Assembly: GCA_035518875.1 (NCBI GenBank)
Contig: DATIXD010000152.1
Location: 1 to 35,000, forward strand
Reading direction: 5' to 3'
Origin: DATIXD01 sp035518875
GTDB taxonomy: Bacteria > Pseudomonadota > Gammaproteobacteria > Methylococcales > Methylococcaceae
Length of the DNA: 35,000 nucleotides
In this document: piece by piece, positions 15,696 to 23,685 of the stretch
Layout: each line of letters opens with the position of its first letter
Position numbering within the stretch: position 1 is the first letter of the stretch
Made by a program: the position numbers and the translations under genes
The notes under the pieces: model-generated
Databases searched by the model: none
What the model saw: the letters and a program-made list of their open reading frames with translations, nothing else
What the model was told of the DNA's origin: nothing

Positions 15696-17063
15696 CTAAT
15701 TACCGCGTGTCTTACCCAAGAGCTCATCCAACTCGTGCAGGCTTTGCCTGACAGTCACCGCGACGTTCATATCCTGTTGTAGGAAAGCCATGATTCCAGG
15801 ATTCGTGGCGATCGCCTCGTCGATCCTGGGGTCTGAGCCCCTCTGATAGGCGCCGACGCTGATGAGATCGCGGTTCTGCTGGTAAAGGGAGTATAGCCGC
15901 TTCAACTGACGCGCCCGCGCCAGATGCTGTTCGTCGGCGATGTCCTGCATCACCCGACTCACCGAGGCTTCGATGTCGATGGCCGGGTAATGGCCGGCGT
16001 CGGCCAGCGCCCGCGACAGCACGATATGACCGTCCAAAACGCCACGGGCAGAATCCGCGATGGGATCGTTGTGATCGTCGCCCTCGGTGAGTACGGTGTA
16101 GAACGCCGTGATCGAACCCTCGCCCTCGTCGCCGTTGCCGGCGCGTTCGACCAATTGCGGCAGTTTGGCGAACACCGAGGGCGGATAGCCTTTGGTCGCC
16201 GGCGGCTCGTCGATGGCCAGCGCGATTTCCCGCTGGGCTTGGGCGAAGCGGGTCAAAGAATCCATTAACAACAACACGTTCAGGCCCTGGTCGCGAAAAT
16301 ATTCGGCGACACTGGTCGCCAGGAGCGCGCCGTGCATCCGCATCAGGGGCGGATAATCGGCAGGCGTCGCCACCACGACCGCCCGCGCCAAGCCTTCCTT
16401 GCCAAGGATCTTCTGGACGAATTCATTGACTTCCCTGCCGCGCTCGCCGATCAACCCGACCACGACCACGTCGGCGTTGGTGTACTTGGTCATCATGCCC
16501 AGCAGAATGCTCTTGCCGACACCGGTGCCGGCGAACAGCCCCAGGCGCTGGCCCCGTCCCACCGTCAACAGCGCATTGATGGCCCGGACGCCGACATCCA
16601 GGGGTTCGCGGATCGGTGCGCGACCCAAGGGATTGATCGGCTTGCCGATCAAGGGGAGGGTTTGATCGGTCTGCAGCGCGCCGCGGCCGTCCAGAGGCTT
16701 GCCCGCGCCGTCCAGAACCCGTCCCAGAAGCCCGAATCCCACCTTGGCGGAGCACGCGCGACCCGTCGGTATGACTTTGCAATCCGGCTCCAGACCCTGG
16801 ATATCGCCGGTCGGCATCAGATATATCCGTTCCCCGGCGAAACCGACCACCTCCGCCTCGATCGTCCTGCCGTGGGGCGTCTCGACGATACAGCGCCCGC
16901 CAATGGCGGCGCGGCAGCCCACCGCCTCCAGGGTCAGGCCGACCATACGCGTCAGCTTGCCTGCCACCACGAGTTCGATCGGGGTGTTCAGACGCGCGCG
17001 ATAGGCCGAAAGCTTTTCCAGCCAGAGGCTCGATCGCTGGGGGAGCGGCAAGTCGGCCGTCAT
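15696..17063 (-). CDS. fliI: Flagellum-specific ATP synthase (export ATPase)
   Basis: Hexameric ATPase that powers and organises flagellar type III secretion at the cytoplasmic face of the basal body. The 455-residue protein has Walker A GTGVGKS at 179-185, the GLIGERGREV segment at 203-212 holding the catalytic Glu, and Walker B LLLMDS at 264-269 followed by LTRFAQAQREI. Length matches the family. ATG at 17063 overlaps the fliH stop (ATGA), with GGAGG 9 bases upstream, so FliH and FliI, which form a complex, are translationally coupled. Confidence 0.97.
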   Translation of the reverse strand: MTADLPLPQRSSLWLEKLSAYRARLNTPIELVVAGKLTRMVGLTLEAVGCRAAIGGRCIVETPHGRTIEAEVVGFAGERIYLMPTGDIQGLEPDCKVIPTGRACSAKVGFGLLGRVLDGAGKPLDGRGALQTDQTLPLIGKPINPLGRAPIREPLDVGVRAINALLTVGRGQRLGLFAGTGVGKSILLGMMTKYTNADVVVVGLIGERGREVNEFVQKILGKEGLARAVVVATPADYPPLMRMHGALLATSVAEYFRDQGLNVLLLMDSLTRFAQAQREIALAIDEPPATKGYPPSVFAKLPQLVERAGNGDEGEGSITAFYTVLTEGDDHNDPIADSARGVLDGHIVLSRALADAGHYPAIDIEASVSRVMQDIADEQHLARARQLKRLYSLYQQNRDLISVGAYQRGSDPRIDEAIATNPGIMAFLQQDMNVAVTVRQSLHELDELLGKTRGN

Positions 17064-17788
17064 TGATGATCGCCTCCCCGCTCGCCCCCGAAAGCCTTCG
17101 CAATGACCGCCGCCAGCCGTTTCTCGACGCTGGCGTCGACAGCTGAAGTTTCGCTGGTGACCCGGCAGCCGCCCCGCGTCAGCAGGGGATCCTCGATTAT
17201 TTTCCAGCGCTGGCCGCCCTCGTCCAGGGACAAGGCGGCGCGGACCAGCTCCGCGTCGTCCGGATGCAGATGCAGGCTCACCCTTCGGGCATTCGACGGC
17301 AGAATGGCCAAGGCCTCGCGCACCACGGCGATGATCTGCCCGGGATCGGTTCGCAGTTCCCTCCGGATCAGCTGTCGGGCGAGCGCCACGGCGAGGGCGA
17401 CCAACTCATGTTCAACCTGCTCGTCCACCTCGAGCAATGGCTCGTTCAAGGCGACCATGAGCGCTTCCAGGACACCGCTGAGCGTTTTGACTTCTTCCTG
17501 GCCCTCGGCGTAGCCCAAGCGGCGGCCCTCCTCATAACCTTCGCGGTAGCCCTGCTCGCGCCCTTCTGCTCGTCCCTGCTGCGCCGCCTCTTCGTAAGCC
17601 TGCCGCTGCATAGCCTCGATTTCCTGGGCGGTCAGCATGGGTGCCGCTTCGACCTCTTCCTCGACCACGGAGACGGACCTTAGGGCCTCGGAAGCCGGCT
17701 GCTCAGGCTGGCCCTCCCCCACCACCGGCAAGCGCCAGGGCGAGAGCGCGGCCAACTCCTCCGCCGTGAAGCCCTTAAATGAGTTCAT
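17060..17788 (-). CDS. fliH: Flagellar assembly protein, FliI regulator
   Basis: FliH dimers bind and restrain FliI and tether it to the C-ring and export gate. The 242-residue protein has a disordered acidic N-terminus, then a run of seven glycines spaced exactly four residues apart (G72, G76, G80, G84, G88, G92, G96), the GxxxG repeat characteristic of FliH helices. A C-terminal domain (about 110-240) related to the V/F-ATPase peripheral stalk follows. ATG at 17788 lies 14 nt inside the 3' end of fliG, and the stop overlaps fliI, so the gene is embedded in a tightly coupled run. Confidence 0.93.
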   Translation of the reverse strand: MNSFKGFTAEELAALSPWRLPVVGEGQPEQPASEALRSVSVVEEEVEAAPMLTAQEIEAMQRQAYEEAAQQGRAEGREQGYREGYEEGRRLGYAEGQEEVKTLSGVLEALMVALNEPLLEVDEQVEHELVALAVALARQLIRRELRTDPGQIIAVVREALAILPSNARRVSLHLHPDDAELVRAALSLDEGGQRWKIIEDPLLTRGGCRVTSETSAVDASVEKRLAAVIAKAFGGERGGDHQ

Positions 17789-18779
17789 CGCCGCCGCCTA
17801 ACTGGATCTCGCCGGCATCCGCCAGCCGCCGCGCGATAGACAGAATATCCTTCTGGGCGGCCTCGACTTCGCTGAGACGGGCGGGCGCCGCGGCCTCCAG
17901 ATCGTCGCGCAGCATTTCCGCCGCACGCCGGGACATGTTGCCGAAGATTTTTTGCTTCATTTCGTCATCGGCGCCGCGCAGGGCCAACAGCAAGGAATCG
18001 GTGGATACTTCGCGCAACAGGGTTTGAATGCCGCGATCGTCGATCCTGGCCAAATCCTCGAAGACGAACATCTTGTCCTGGATCTTTTGTCCCAGTTCGG
18101 AATTGGCCTCGGTGATCTGATCCATGATGCTGGCCTCGATGGCGCTATCCAGGACATTGAGAATGTTGGCGGCGGTTTCGATGCCCCCCAGCGTCGAGGA
18201 TTTGACGTTGGCATTGCCGCTGAGCTGCTTGTCCATGATGTCGTCCAACTCCATGAGCGCCGACGGTTGCACGCCCTGCAAGGTGGCGATGCGCATGATG
18301 ACGTCGGAACGCATCCGTTCGGGCAAGTAACTCAGAGTCTCGGCAGCCTGATCGCTATCAAGCAAAGCCATGATGATGGCGATGATTTGTGGGTGCTCAG
18401 GGCGAATCAGGTCGGCGATGCTGCGGGGATCCATCCACTTCAACTGTTCCAGACCCTTGCTGTTACGCCCCAGCAAAATCCGGTCGATTACGGTGCTCGC
18501 CTTATCCGCACCCAGCGCCTTCGTCAACATGTTGCGGATGTATTCGTCGGAATCGATGCCCAGCGCGGTCTGATTGCGGATCGAAGCAATGAACTTCTCC
18601 ATCACATCGTCCACCATGTCGGCCGTAATATTGCGCAACTCCACCATGGCTGCGCCAATTTGCTGCACTTCCTTAGGACCCATGTGCGTCAATACCGTGG
18701 CCGCCCGCTCCTGACCCACGGCAAGAAGAAACATCGCCGCCTGTTGGGTTCCATCGAGTTTGCCTGATCCTTCAGCCAT
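17775..18779 (-). CDS. fliG: Flagellar motor switch protein
   Basis: FliG forms the upper C-ring, binds FliF and interacts with MotA to generate torque. The 334-residue protein has the usual three-part layout: an N-terminal FliF-binding domain, a middle domain containing the EHPQ motif (LIRPEHPQIIAIIMALLD), and a C-terminal charge-rich domain (FVFEDLARIDDRGIQTLLRE) carrying the torque helix. Length is standard. ATG at 18779 lies 8 nt inside the end of fliF, matching the physical FliF-FliG partnership. Confidence 0.97.
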   Translation of the reverse strand: MAEGSGKLDGTQQAAMFLLAVGQERAATVLTHMGPKEVQQIGAAMVELRNITADMVDDVMEKFIASIRNQTALGIDSDEYIRNMLTKALGADKASTVIDRILLGRNSKGLEQLKWMDPRSIADLIRPEHPQIIAIIMALLDSDQAAETLSYLPERMRSDVIMRIATLQGVQPSALMELDDIMDKQLSGNANVKSSTLGGIETAANILNVLDSAIEASIMDQITEANSELGQKIQDKMFVFEDLARIDDRGIQTLLREVSTDSLLLALRGADDEMKQKIFGNMSRRAAEMLRDDLEAAAPARLSEVEAAQKDILSIARRLADAGEIQLGGGDELI

Positions 18780-20541
18780 TGTTGCTCATCCAGGTCTTCA
18801 CGAGCTGAGCGACGCGTTTGGGATCTTGGTCGATTGCCCGCTGCGCGTACTCCAGTCGTTTTTCGTAGCTTTGCGGTGCTTCCAGCAAGAGCAGATCTTC
18901 GCCATTACTGCCCAAAGTCAAAAGTTCCTGGTTTGATTGCACACCAGCTGCGCCCGCCGTGACTGCGTTACTCGCGCGCCCTCCCTCGCCCCCTCCTGCG
19001 GCGGCCTGCGCAGCGGCTATTTCGGCCTCGCCACGCTTGGTCAAACCTTTAACTGCCGGGCGGAGTACGCCGAGTATCAAAAGAATGATCACCAAACCCG
19101 CGCAGACCTGCTTGAACAATGGCCAGACCCAGGCCTGCTCCCACCACGGGACGGCCGGCAGGGCATCCTCGGTGCGGAACGCCGCGTTCGTCACTGTCAC
19201 CCGGTCTCCGCGCGTCACATCGAAACCCACCGCCTCCTTGACCAGATTCGAGAAGCGCGTCAAATCCTCATCGCTGAAAGGCTGCATCACCACGCTGCCA
19301 TCCGGCTGGGTCACACGCTGGTTATCCACCACCACGGCCACGGATAAGCGGCGCACGTCGCCGGTTCCCAGCCGTGAATGGCTAATGGTTTTGTCCAATT
19401 CGTAATTGCGGGTGGCGCTCTTGCTGGCATTCATGGGCTCCTGCCCTTGTTGGGGCGACTGCCCGGGTTGAGCGCCCGCCTGCGGGTTCTTCTGGCCGCT
19501 AGCCAATTCAGGCGCCACGCCGGCGGGGGGCGGCTGATTACTCAGCGCCCCCGGCACACCTTGCGCTGCCGCTCCTTGACGGCTCTGTTCTTCGGTGGTT
19601 TGTTCGCTGCGCAGGGCCGGCAGGTCGGGATTGAACAACTCCTGAGTCCTTTCCGTGACCGTGAAATCGATATCGGCGGTCACCTGCGTGCGCAGCCCGT
19701 CGCGTCCGACCACGGGGCTCAGAATGTTCTCGATGCGCTCGATCAGGTGTTCTTCCACCTGCTTCTTGTAATCGAACTGTTTCGAAGTCATGTAGATCTC
19801 ATTGGCGTTCTCCCTGGAATTGAGCAAATGGCCGCGCTGATCGACCACGGTCACCTGCCCGGGCTCCAACTGGGGCACGCTGGAAGCGACCAGATGAACG
19901 ATTGCCTCCACTTGGCCCGGCTCCAGGCCGTATCCAGAATGCAAGTCCACCACCACGGAAGCGCTGGATTTTTTGGCTTGGCGGACGAATACCGATTCCT
20001 TGGGCAGGGCCAGATGCACGCGCGCCGACTTGATACTGCGGATGGTCATGATGGAGCGGGCGATTTCGCCCTCGAGTGCACGTTGATGACGGGCGGCTTC
20101 CATCATCTGGCTGGTTCCGAAGCCGGGTTCCTTGTCGAGAATCTCAAAGCCCATTCCGGCTTCTCTGGGCAAGCCCTGGCTCGCCAGTTTCAGGCGCAGT
20201 TCGTGGAGTTGATCCGCAGGCACCCTGATCGCGCCGGTGGCCCGATCAAGTTCGTACTCGGCGTTGAGCTTTTTCAGCGCCTCGACGATTTCGCCGGCAT
20301 CCTTTTCCGGGATATTCATGAACAACTGCTCGTATTCGGGCTTCTGGGACCAGAGCAATACCGCGACGCCGATCGCGAAAGCCAGGGCGAGCGCGACGAT
20401 GAAGCCGAGCTGGCGCCCCCTGGGCAGTTGCACGAAGCCGCGCACGATGGGCGGCAGTTTTTGGCCGTTGGTGGCCGGCGAACGTTCGCCGGCCACCAGG
20501 CTTTTGCCGCCGCTTTCAATTTCGGTATTACCGAGTTCCAT
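18772..20541 (-). CDS. fliF: Flagellar MS-ring protein
   Basis: FliF builds the MS ring that founds the basal body in the inner membrane. The 589-residue protein has one membrane helix near residues 46-64 and a second about 90 residues before the C-terminus (VCAGLVIILLILGVLRP), with the large periplasmic YscJ-like and ring-building regions between. A low-complexity Q/P/G/A-rich insert lies near residues 315-370. The last ~40 residues (SYEKRLEYAQRAIDQDPKRV) are the FliG-binding tail. The ATG at 20541 is preferred because GGAG lies 6 bases upstream; a GTG at 20562 has no Shine-Dalgarno and would add seven residues. Confidence 0.96.
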   Translation of the reverse strand: MELGNTEIESGGKSLVAGERSPATNGQKLPPIVRGFVQLPRGRQLGFIVALALAFAIGVAVLLWSQKPEYEQLFMNIPEKDAGEIVEALKKLNAEYELDRATGAIRVPADQLHELRLKLASQGLPREAGMGFEILDKEPGFGTSQMMEAARHQRALEGEIARSIMTIRSIKSARVHLALPKESVFVRQAKKSSASVVVDLHSGYGLEPGQVEAIVHLVASSVPQLEPGQVTVVDQRGHLLNSRENANEIYMTSKQFDYKKQVEEHLIERIENILSPVVGRDGLRTQVTADIDFTVTERTQELFNPDLPALRSEQTTEEQSRQGAAAQGVPGALSNQPPPAGVAPELASGQKNPQAGAQPGQSPQQGQEPMNASKSATRNYELDKTISHSRLGTGDVRRLSVAVVVDNQRVTQPDGSVVMQPFSDEDLTRFSNLVKEAVGFDVTRGDRVTVTNAAFRTEDALPAVPWWEQAWVWPLFKQVCAGLVIILLILGVLRPAVKGLTKRGEAEIAAAQAAAGGGEGGRASNAVTAGAAGVQSNQELLTLGSNGEDLLLLEAPQSYEKRLEYAQRAIDQDPKRVAQLVKTWMSNNG

Positions 20542-20597
20542 CATCTGCTCCAGCCCGTCCACACACGCCGTTTAGAAGTTGTTCGAAACCGTCGCGG

Positions 20598-20618
20598 GCA
20601 ACGCCTTTGGGGCGATGC
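20598..20618 (-). other. Hairpin in the fliE-fliF gap
   Basis: GCAACGCC and GGCGATGC pair with one A-A mismatch around a 5-nt loop. There is no T-run downstream on the transcribed (minus) strand, so this is not a standard terminator. It may act as an mRNA processing or stability element setting FliE:FliF ratios; that is inference. Confidence 0.3.
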
Positions 20619-20642
20619 GCAACCGGTTTTTTTAGCCGCTCC

Positions 20643-20954
20643 TTACATCGGCATGTTCATCACGTCTTTGTAAGCTTCCACCAGCTTGTTGCGTACCTGC
20701 ACCATCGCTTGGAAGGAAACATTCGCCTTTTGCAGGGAGATCATCACTTCCGCGAGACTGGCGTCGGTCTCACCGGTTTCAAAGGCCTGCGCCAATTTAT
20801 TGGCTTGCTGTTGGGTATCGTTGACCTTGTCGATGGAGTCTTTGAGCAGGGCGGAAAAATCCACCGGGCTTTCCGCCTGCACCGAGGTGCTGCGGGCCTG
20901 ATCGCGGGTGATGCGCATCTGCGCAAGCACTTGATTGATGTCGATGTTGCTCAT
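20643..20954 (-). CDS. fliE: Flagellar hook-basal body protein (MS ring-rod junction)
   Basis: FliE joins the MS ring to the rod and is needed for export of rod and hook subunits. The 103-residue product, nearly identical in length to the enteric protein, shows the family C-terminus ANVSFQAMVQVRNKLVEAYK followed by VMNMPM. The ATG at 20954 (MSNIDINQ) is chosen because GGAGAGG lies 6 bases upstream; an in-frame ATG at 20969 would overlap that site. A -24/-12 promoter at 20990-21005 predicts a ~25-nt leader. It is the first gene of the run continuing into fliF-K. Confidence 0.94.
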   Translation of the reverse strand: MSNIDINQVLAQMRITRDQARSTSVQAESPVDFSALLKDSIDKVNDTQQQANKLAQAFETGETDASLAEVMISLQKANVSFQAMVQVRNKLVEAYKDVMNMPM

Positions 20955-20989
20955 CTCTAGCCTCTCCATTACGTCATTCGCTTAACTAA

Positions 20990-21005
20990 AGCACGATCTA
21001 AGCCA
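20990..21005 (-). promoter_or_regulatory. Predicted sigma54 promoter for fliEFGHI(JK)
   Basis: On the minus strand TGGCTTAGATCGTGCT has the invariant GG and GC elements exactly 10 bp apart, matching TGGCAC-N5-TTGCW at the key positions. It lies between the fleR stop and fliE and predicts a start near 20979. In related bacteria this class of promoter is activated by FleR/FlrC, encoded directly upstream. Confidence 0.6.
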
Positions 21006-21014
21006 TCAGTGGAG

Positions 21015-22361
21015 CTAACCCGGCACGGCGATGCCAGCATCGCGCATCCTGGCGATCTTGTAGCGCAAGGTGCGCTGGCTGATGCCCAGCCGGTCCGCGG
21101 CGCACTTGCGGCTGCCGTTTTCCTCACGCAGGGTATCGAGGATGATTTTCTCCTCCACCGAGCGCAGGCCGTCCCCGAGGCTATCGGCGGCTAACGCCGG
21201 CCCATTCGCCGGCATTCCGACATCAAAGCCACCACGCGCGTCTTCCTCGAACACCAGATCCTCCGCCCGGATATCGCCGCCGGAATAAAGGATCAGCGCT
21301 CTCTGAATGACGTTGTCCAGTTCCCGGACATTGCCGGGCCAGGCGTAATCTTGCAGGGCGACCGTCGCCCCGGGTGAGAACTCGGGCAAACTTTTGCCGC
21401 TTTTCCAGTGTTTCCTCAACAAGCCCCTGGCCAGCGGCAGGATGTCCTCTCGCCGCTCTCGCAAGGGCGGAATCTTCAGCGGGAACACGCTCAGGCGGTA
21501 ATAAAGGTCTTCCCGGAAATCGCCCCGCTCGACCTGATCCTTGAGATTGCGGTTGGTAGTCGCCAATACGCGCACGTCGAGCGGGATCGTTTTCCTGCCG
21601 CCTACCCGCTCCAGCTCGCGCTCCTGGAGCACGCGCAGGAGCTTGGCCTGAAGTGCCAGCGCCATCTCCGAAATCTCGTCCAGCAGCAAAGTTCCGCCCT
21701 GGGCCAGTTCGAAACGGCCGGGAACCGTCTGCACCGCGCCGGTGTATGCGCCCTTCTCGTAGCCGAACAACTCGGCTTCCAGCATGTTTTCGGGAATGGC
21801 CGCGCAGTTGATGGCGACGAAGGGGCCGGCGTGTCGTTGCGAGCTCTGATGAATATAGCGTGCGATCACTTCCTTGCCGGCACCGCTCTCGCCCTGTATC
21901 AGCACCGTCGTCTCGCCTTTGGCGACCCGCGCGGCCAGGCCGAACAGTTTCTTCATGGCCGGGTCCTCGACGATGCGATCACCGGCCTCGACCGGCTCGG
22001 GCGCCAGGTGCAGTAACACCTGTTTGACCAACACATCCGCGGCAAATGGCTTGACCAGATAGTCGGCGGCCCCGGCCTGGATAGCCTGCACCGCTTTTTC
22101 GATGGTGCCATAGGCCGTCATCAGCAATACCGGCAGATCCGCGTGACTGGCCTTGATCCGTTCCAGGAGGGTCAAACCGTCCATCTTCTGCATTTGCACG
22201 TCGCTGATTACCAGCCGCATTCGATGGCTGAGCAGTCTTTCCGAAGCCTCCAGGCCATCGGCCGCCGTGACGACCCGTAAACCCGCTAGTTCCAGGGTAT
22301 CGCTCAATGCTTCGCGCAAGGCGATATCATCTTCAACGATCAATACGTCGACCTGTTCCAT
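21015..22361 (-). CDS. fleR: Sigma54-dependent flagellar response regulator
   Basis: FleR (FlrC in Vibrio) is the phosphorylation-controlled activator of middle flagellar genes, served by the FleS kinase. The 448-residue protein has a receiver with D11/D12 and phospho-acceptor D54, an AAA+ domain with Walker A GESGAGKE at 157-164 and the sigma54 loop in the form GAYTGA at 204-209 (Tyr in place of the common Phe, a known tolerated variant), and a C-terminal helix-turn-helix (CAADRLGISQRTLRYKIARM). ATG at 22361 has GGAG 8 bases upstream; a longer open frame upstream lies within fleS and is not expected to be translated. It overlaps the end of fleS by 29 nt. Confidence 0.94.
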   Translation of the reverse strand: MEQVDVLIVEDDIALREALSDTLELAGLRVVTAADGLEASERLLSHRMRLVISDVQMQKMDGLTLLERIKASHADLPVLLMTAYGTIEKAVQAIQAGAADYLVKPFAADVLVKQVLLHLAPEPVEAGDRIVEDPAMKKLFGLAARVAKGETTVLIQGESGAGKEVIARYIHQSSQRHAGPFVAINCAAIPENMLEAELFGYEKGAYTGAVQTVPGRFELAQGGTLLLDEISEMALALQAKLLRVLQERELERVGGRKTIPLDVRVLATTNRNLKDQVERGDFREDLYYRLSVFPLKIPPLRERREDILPLARGLLRKHWKSGKSLPEFSPGATVALQDYAWPGNVRELDNVIQRALILYSGGDIRAEDLVFEEDARGGFDVGMPANGPALAADSLGDGLRSVEEKIILDTLREENGSRKCAADRLGISQRTLRYKIARMRDAGIAVPG

Positions 22362-23571
22362 CGTTAAACTCCAAGGTGTGATCTCTTCCGGAAAAGCCGC
22401 CGGGCAGTGGAGGGTGTTCCATGGCCATAGGAAAATCCAACTGGAAACGCGCCCCGCGACCGGACGATGAATGACAAGACACGCGCCCGCCATGGGCCCG
22501 GACTACGCAATCGACGATCGCGAGTCCCAGCCCGGTGCCGTTGGCTCGGGTGGTGAAAAAGGGTTCGAAGATGTGCTCGCGGATTTCTTCGGCGATCCCA
22601 GGGCCATCGTCGGACACGTCGATCCGAAGGCAGCCCGGCGAGGGATGCTCCAATTCCAGAGTGATCTCACCGGTGCCGTTCAGCGCCTCCACGGCGTTGC
22701 CAAGCAGATTGAGCAGGATGCCGAGCAAGGCGTCCCGGTTGCCGTAAAAGGCTTCGCCCTCGGCCCGGACGCGGACACTCAACCGGATGTTCTTGCCCTC
22801 GAGCGTCGGTTCGAAAGCTTCCAGGACCTCCTGGATCAACCCGGCGACCGCGATTTTTTCCATGGCCAAGCGCCCCATGCGCGCGAATGCCAGCATGTCG
22901 TTCACCTGTCTCTCCATGTACTGCAAGCGATCGGCCAGCTTGGCGGCGAAACGCGCGCGCCGCGGCCCGCTCAGCTCGGCATCGCCCAGATGGGCCGTAT
23001 AGAGGAGGGCCGCGGACAGGGGTGTGCGGACCTGGTGGGCCAGACTCGCAACCATCTCGCCCAAGGCGGAAAGGCGTCCCTTATGGTTGACCAGTTCCTG
23101 CAGGGCACGCGTCTCGCTGACATCGGTCAACAGGACAATCTGGCCGGGCTCCTCGCCCAAAGAATTGACCGACAGGCTGACGGTCCTGCCGTTTTGCAAT
23201 TGGCGCTGCTGCGGATTGTCAGAACCGGGCAAGGCCATGCCGTCCAGCACATCCCGCCAACGACGGCCGAGCAGCCCTTTGCCCAGCAGGCGGGTAGCGG
23301 CCGGATTGTGCTCGACGATAACGCCCAGGCCGTCCGTCACGATTACGCCGCCGGGCAAAGCTTCCAGCAGACGCTGCAGACGGTTGGCCAGCTGTTCCTT
23401 TTCGGTCAGGGTCTTCAGCCGCTCGCTGCGGGCGGCGGCCAGTTCCCCGGTTAGGCGCGCGACCTGGCCCTCCAGCTCGAGATAAGATCGGGTGAGGTTT
23501 TGGGATAGCTCGTTGAAGACGTGAAACGCGTCTTGCAAGCTTTCCGCGCTGTTGATTTGCTGATGGAGCAT
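22333..23571 (-). CDS. fleS: Flagellar sensor histidine kinase
   Basis: Cytoplasmic kinase partner of FleR. The 412-residue protein has no membrane helix: an N-terminal coiled coil (about 25-70), a PAS domain (about 66-155), the phospho-acceptor H179 in SLAHQVRTPLSAAL, and a C-terminal ATPase with N-box (LLGILLNLLGNAVEALN), DDGPG and GTGLGLAIV. The ATG at 23571 is chosen over a TTG at 23616 because the predicted sigma54 promoter covers 23611-23628 and predicts a start near 23601. A ~25-residue polar tail follows the kinase core and overlaps the fleR start. Confidence 0.92.
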   Translation of the reverse strand: MLHQQINSAESLQDAFHVFNELSQNLTRSYLELEGQVARLTGELAAARSERLKTLTEKEQLANRLQRLLEALPGGVIVTDGLGVIVEHNPAATRLLGKGLLGRRWRDVLDGMALPGSDNPQQRQLQNGRTVSLSVNSLGEEPGQIVLLTDVSETRALQELVNHKGRLSALGEMVASLAHQVRTPLSAALLYTAHLGDAELSGPRRARFAAKLADRLQYMERQVNDMLAFARMGRLAMEKIAVAGLIQEVLEAFEPTLEGKNIRLSVRVRAEGEAFYGNRDALLGILLNLLGNAVEALNGTGEITLELEHPSPGCLRIDVSDDGPGIAEEIREHIFEPFFTTRANGTGLGLAIVDCVVRAHGGRVSCHSSSGRGARFQLDFPMAMEHPPLPGGFSGRDHTLEFNDGTGRRIDR

Positions 23572-23610
23572 AAGGTCTCGGCTGATCGATGGTTGAATCT
23601 GCCGGGAACG

Positions 23611-23628
23611 AAGCAATTACGATGCCGA
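23611..23628 (-). promoter_or_regulatory. Predicted sigma54 promoter for fleSR
   Basis: On the minus strand TCGGCATCGTAATTGCTT has GG and GC exactly 10 bp apart and a good TTGCT -12 element. The predicted start near 23601 gives a ~30-nt leader to the fleS ATG. Together with the FleQ box upstream this is a classic enhancer plus -24/-12 arrangement. Confidence 0.68.
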
Positions 23629-23671
23629 ATAATTACTTCCAACAAAACAGCGGGTTAGACTAATATAGGTC

Positions 23672-23685
23672 GTCAAATAATTGAC
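23672..23685. promoter_or_regulatory. FleQ-box-like palindrome overlapping the fleQ stop
   Basis: GTCAAATAATTGAC is a 14-bp palindrome matching the Pseudomonas FleQ consensus GTCAATNNATTGAC at all but one position. Its centre is about 77 bp upstream of the predicted fleS transcription start, a normal distance for a sigma54 enhancer, and it includes the fleQ stop codon (23673-23675). Confidence 0.6.
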
